A stretch of DNA of 22,105 bases, from assembly GCA_031288005.1 (NCBI GenBank), contig JAITSE010000023.1, positions 1-22,105 on the forward strand, written 5' to 3'. Below, piece after piece: positions 20,793-22,105 of this stretch. Below the pieces are notes generated by a model that searched no databases, was not told the origin of the DNA, and worked only from the letters and a program-made list of their open reading frames with translations. Every line of letters starts with the position of its first letter. The first letter of the stretch is position 1. A program made the translations under genes and the position numbers. This DNA is from Treponema sp. (GTDB taxonomy: Bacteria > Spirochaetota > Spirochaetia > Treponematales > Breznakiellaceae).

Positions 20793-22105
20793 TCAGCGCC
20801 AAGTCCCCCATAGCACGTTGGCTTTGTTAGCGTCCAAGCCGCCCAGGACGGCATTATCCCAGCCGCCCACGATGTAGTGGTCGCCCCCGCCCCAGAGATA
20901 GCTGCCAAGCTTGAGACCTTCGTCTTTGTCCCAGAATTCCCCTCTCCCTTTTGTGGTGTTGACGTCGAGCGTTTCCTTAGCGCCGGCGCCGCCATTAGCC
21001 GGATCACGTATGGAGGCAACGAGCTTGGCTCCGCCGCGGAACTTGAGTTGAAGGACAGACGGCTTCCAGCCTCCCATGGAGTTAAACTGGTCAAGCTTAT
21101 CATCTGGATATGTTATATTATGCTGCCAGGAATAAGGCAGGCCGTATTTATATACAAAAAAGAAACATTCTTTTCTGTATGCGTTCCATACTGCATGATA
21201 AGTACCGTCTTCATTGGGCCGCGGCGGAAGATCCTGGTCGTACAGGGGGCCATAGTTATAGCGGGAGTTCCACAGCGCGAATGCCGTGACGCCGCCGGTT
21301 GAGGTTATAACGTTTTTTTGCCCTTCAAATTCAAGAATCGCGTGAATCTCATGGTCATTCCAGCGCACATAGTACTGGGGCTTAGCATTGTTAGCATTGT
21401 TAGCATTGCTACTAGTAGCCAGCCACCGGTTGTTGGGGCCGAATTTCCCCAGCCAGGCGCCGAAAACATCTCCTGTCTCCGCATACTTCCAGGCGCGGCT
21501 CCAGCTTGTGTCAAAACGGAGTTCGCTTTCAGGCCTTTGCTCATTTAACTTCTCAAACTCATGGTAGGGGCCCAGGTCGACCGGGCTGAATTGTCCATCG
21601 TCCAGTTCTATCTTCGCGTTCACGAATATAACCCGTACCCTTGTGCGCTGCTCCAGCGGCGTTATCTTGTAGAGGACCGGTATTTTGTTCAGATGCCCGT
21701 AGAACGCTCCGGTCCTTTCGTCCTTAATGTCATCAAAGTTAATATATTCATAGGGATTCTGCTTTTTCCACGTATAGGTATCTCTTTCGCTGGTCCAGGC
21801 GTTGCCGTTGCCCGGGATGATGCGAATCCGCGCGTCCGTGGTGCGGCCTGTTACGTATACAGGAGAATTATCGTCCCAGTTGCCGCCGTAGATAACAAAG
21901 ACTTTCTTATGAAGAGCCTCGTCACCTTCGACACTCGTCGCTTCCGCGTATCCCCAGCGGTAGCTCGGATTGCCTTCATTGTCCAAGGGCCAGCCTTCAC
22001 TTCTCTCCAAGGGCTTGTCCAGTTCTATGGTCTGAGCCGCAGGCAGCCAGCGCGCGAAGAGTCTTGCCGTCTCGCCTTTTTTTGTTTCAAGTACTGTTGC
22101 AAGCT
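20793..22105 (-). CDS. Large unknown protein, 5' part beyond the window
   Basis: An open frame on the minus strand runs from the right edge to the TGA at 20793-20795, at least 437 residues; the start lies outside the window. No known domain is recognised. The composition is rich in W, Y, N, D and G, with strand-forming segments and repeated aromatic-glycine patterns, ending GGGDHYIVGGWDN…VLWGTWR, as in secreted or surface-exposed proteins; this location is an inference, since the signal peptide would be off-window. A 9-base unit is repeated three times at 21382-21408, giving Ala-Asn-Asn repeats. A short GGCCG/CGGCC stem (20772-20789) follows the stop. A TTG at 22010 could be mistaken for the start, but the frame stays open to the edge. 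Confidence 0.75.
   Translation of the reverse strand, partial: LATVLETKKGETARLFARWLPAAQTIELDKPLERSEGWPLDNEGNPSYRWGYAEATSVEGDEALHKKVFVIYGGNWDDNSPVYVTGRTTDARIRIIPGNGNAWTSERDTYTWKKQNPYEYINFDDIKDERTGAFYGHLNKIPVLYKITPLEQRTRVRVIFVNAKIELDDGQFSPVDLGPYHEFEKLNEQRPESELRFDTSWSRAWKYAETGDVFGAWLGKFGPNNRWLATSSNANNANNAKPQYYVRWNDHEIHAILEFEGQKNVITSTGGVTAFALWNSRYNYGPLYDQDLPPRPNEDGTYHAVWNAYRKECFFFVYKYGLPYSWQHNITYPDDKLDQFNSMGGWKPSVLQLKFRGGAKLVASIRDPANGGAGAKETLDVNTTKGRGEFWDKDEGLKLGSYLWGGGDHYIVGGWDNAVLGGLDANKANVLWGTWR
21382..21408 (-). repeat. Three tandem copies of a 9-base unit in the surface-type gene
   Basis: TTAGCATTG is repeated exactly three times (21382-21390, 21391-21399, 21400-21408), coding Ala-Asn-Asn on the minus strand. 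Being a multiple of three, changes in copy number keep the frame and only alter the length of an Asn-rich loop. Confidence 0.85.

Overview
The window looks like chromosome from a host-associated spirochaete, most likely a Treponema of the termite-gut type. This is inferred from the gene set (a MiaB to SPOR cluster, rplM-rpsI followed by recX, plant-like GlgC, a FapA/DUF342 protein), from signal peptides ending in L-Y-A-Q-E or L-Y-G-Q-E, and from repeat-rich spacers. It is not proven, because no rRNA or other species marker lies in the window.

Layout. 262-3200 (+): a tightly packed run of a small membrane protein, miaB, a LapA-like membrane protein and an exported SPOR-domain protein, all overlapping by a few bases. 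3201-4104: a long non-coding stretch with a 21-bp perfect hairpin, the decayed remains of an IS4-family transposase (- strand) and a copy of a dispersed repeat. 4105-5671 (+): two AT-rich genes for unknown exported proteins. 5672-6046: a spacer with a possible structured RNA and the rplM promoter. 6047-7919 (+): rplM, rpsI, recX and acylphosphatase. 8130-9626 (-): a large unknown membrane protein with a threefold motif. 9627-10196: a spacer with a dense cluster of short hairpins. 10197-11468 (-): glgC. 11705-15350 (+): mrfA-mrfB, a helicase-exonuclease DNA repair pair. 15605-17077 (-): FapA/DUF342 protein. 17333-20317 (-): a complete biotin uptake operon, birA-bioY-ATPase-EcfT, headed by a palindromic BirA operator. 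20793 to the right edge (-): the 3' part of a large unknown protein, probably surface or exported.

How the parts work together. The biotin block is self-contained: BirA charges biotin-dependent enzymes and represses its own operon, while BioY with the ATPase and EcfT imports biotin. MrfA and MrfB match the Bacillus mitomycin repair pair in domains, order and overlap. rplM-rpsI is the usual ribosomal pair.

The most unusual signal is in the spacers. Eight intergenic palindromes (7 clean, 1 expanded) have three-base loops that are always TTC/GAA or TGC/GCA closed by a C-G pair, so one strand always carries a C-(GNA)-G triloop, a cap known to be exceptionally stable in single-stranded DNA. They are mixed with a modular dispersed repeat. 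Copies of its end lie just upstream of two unrelated promoters, and another copy supplies the last 22 codons of mrfB.
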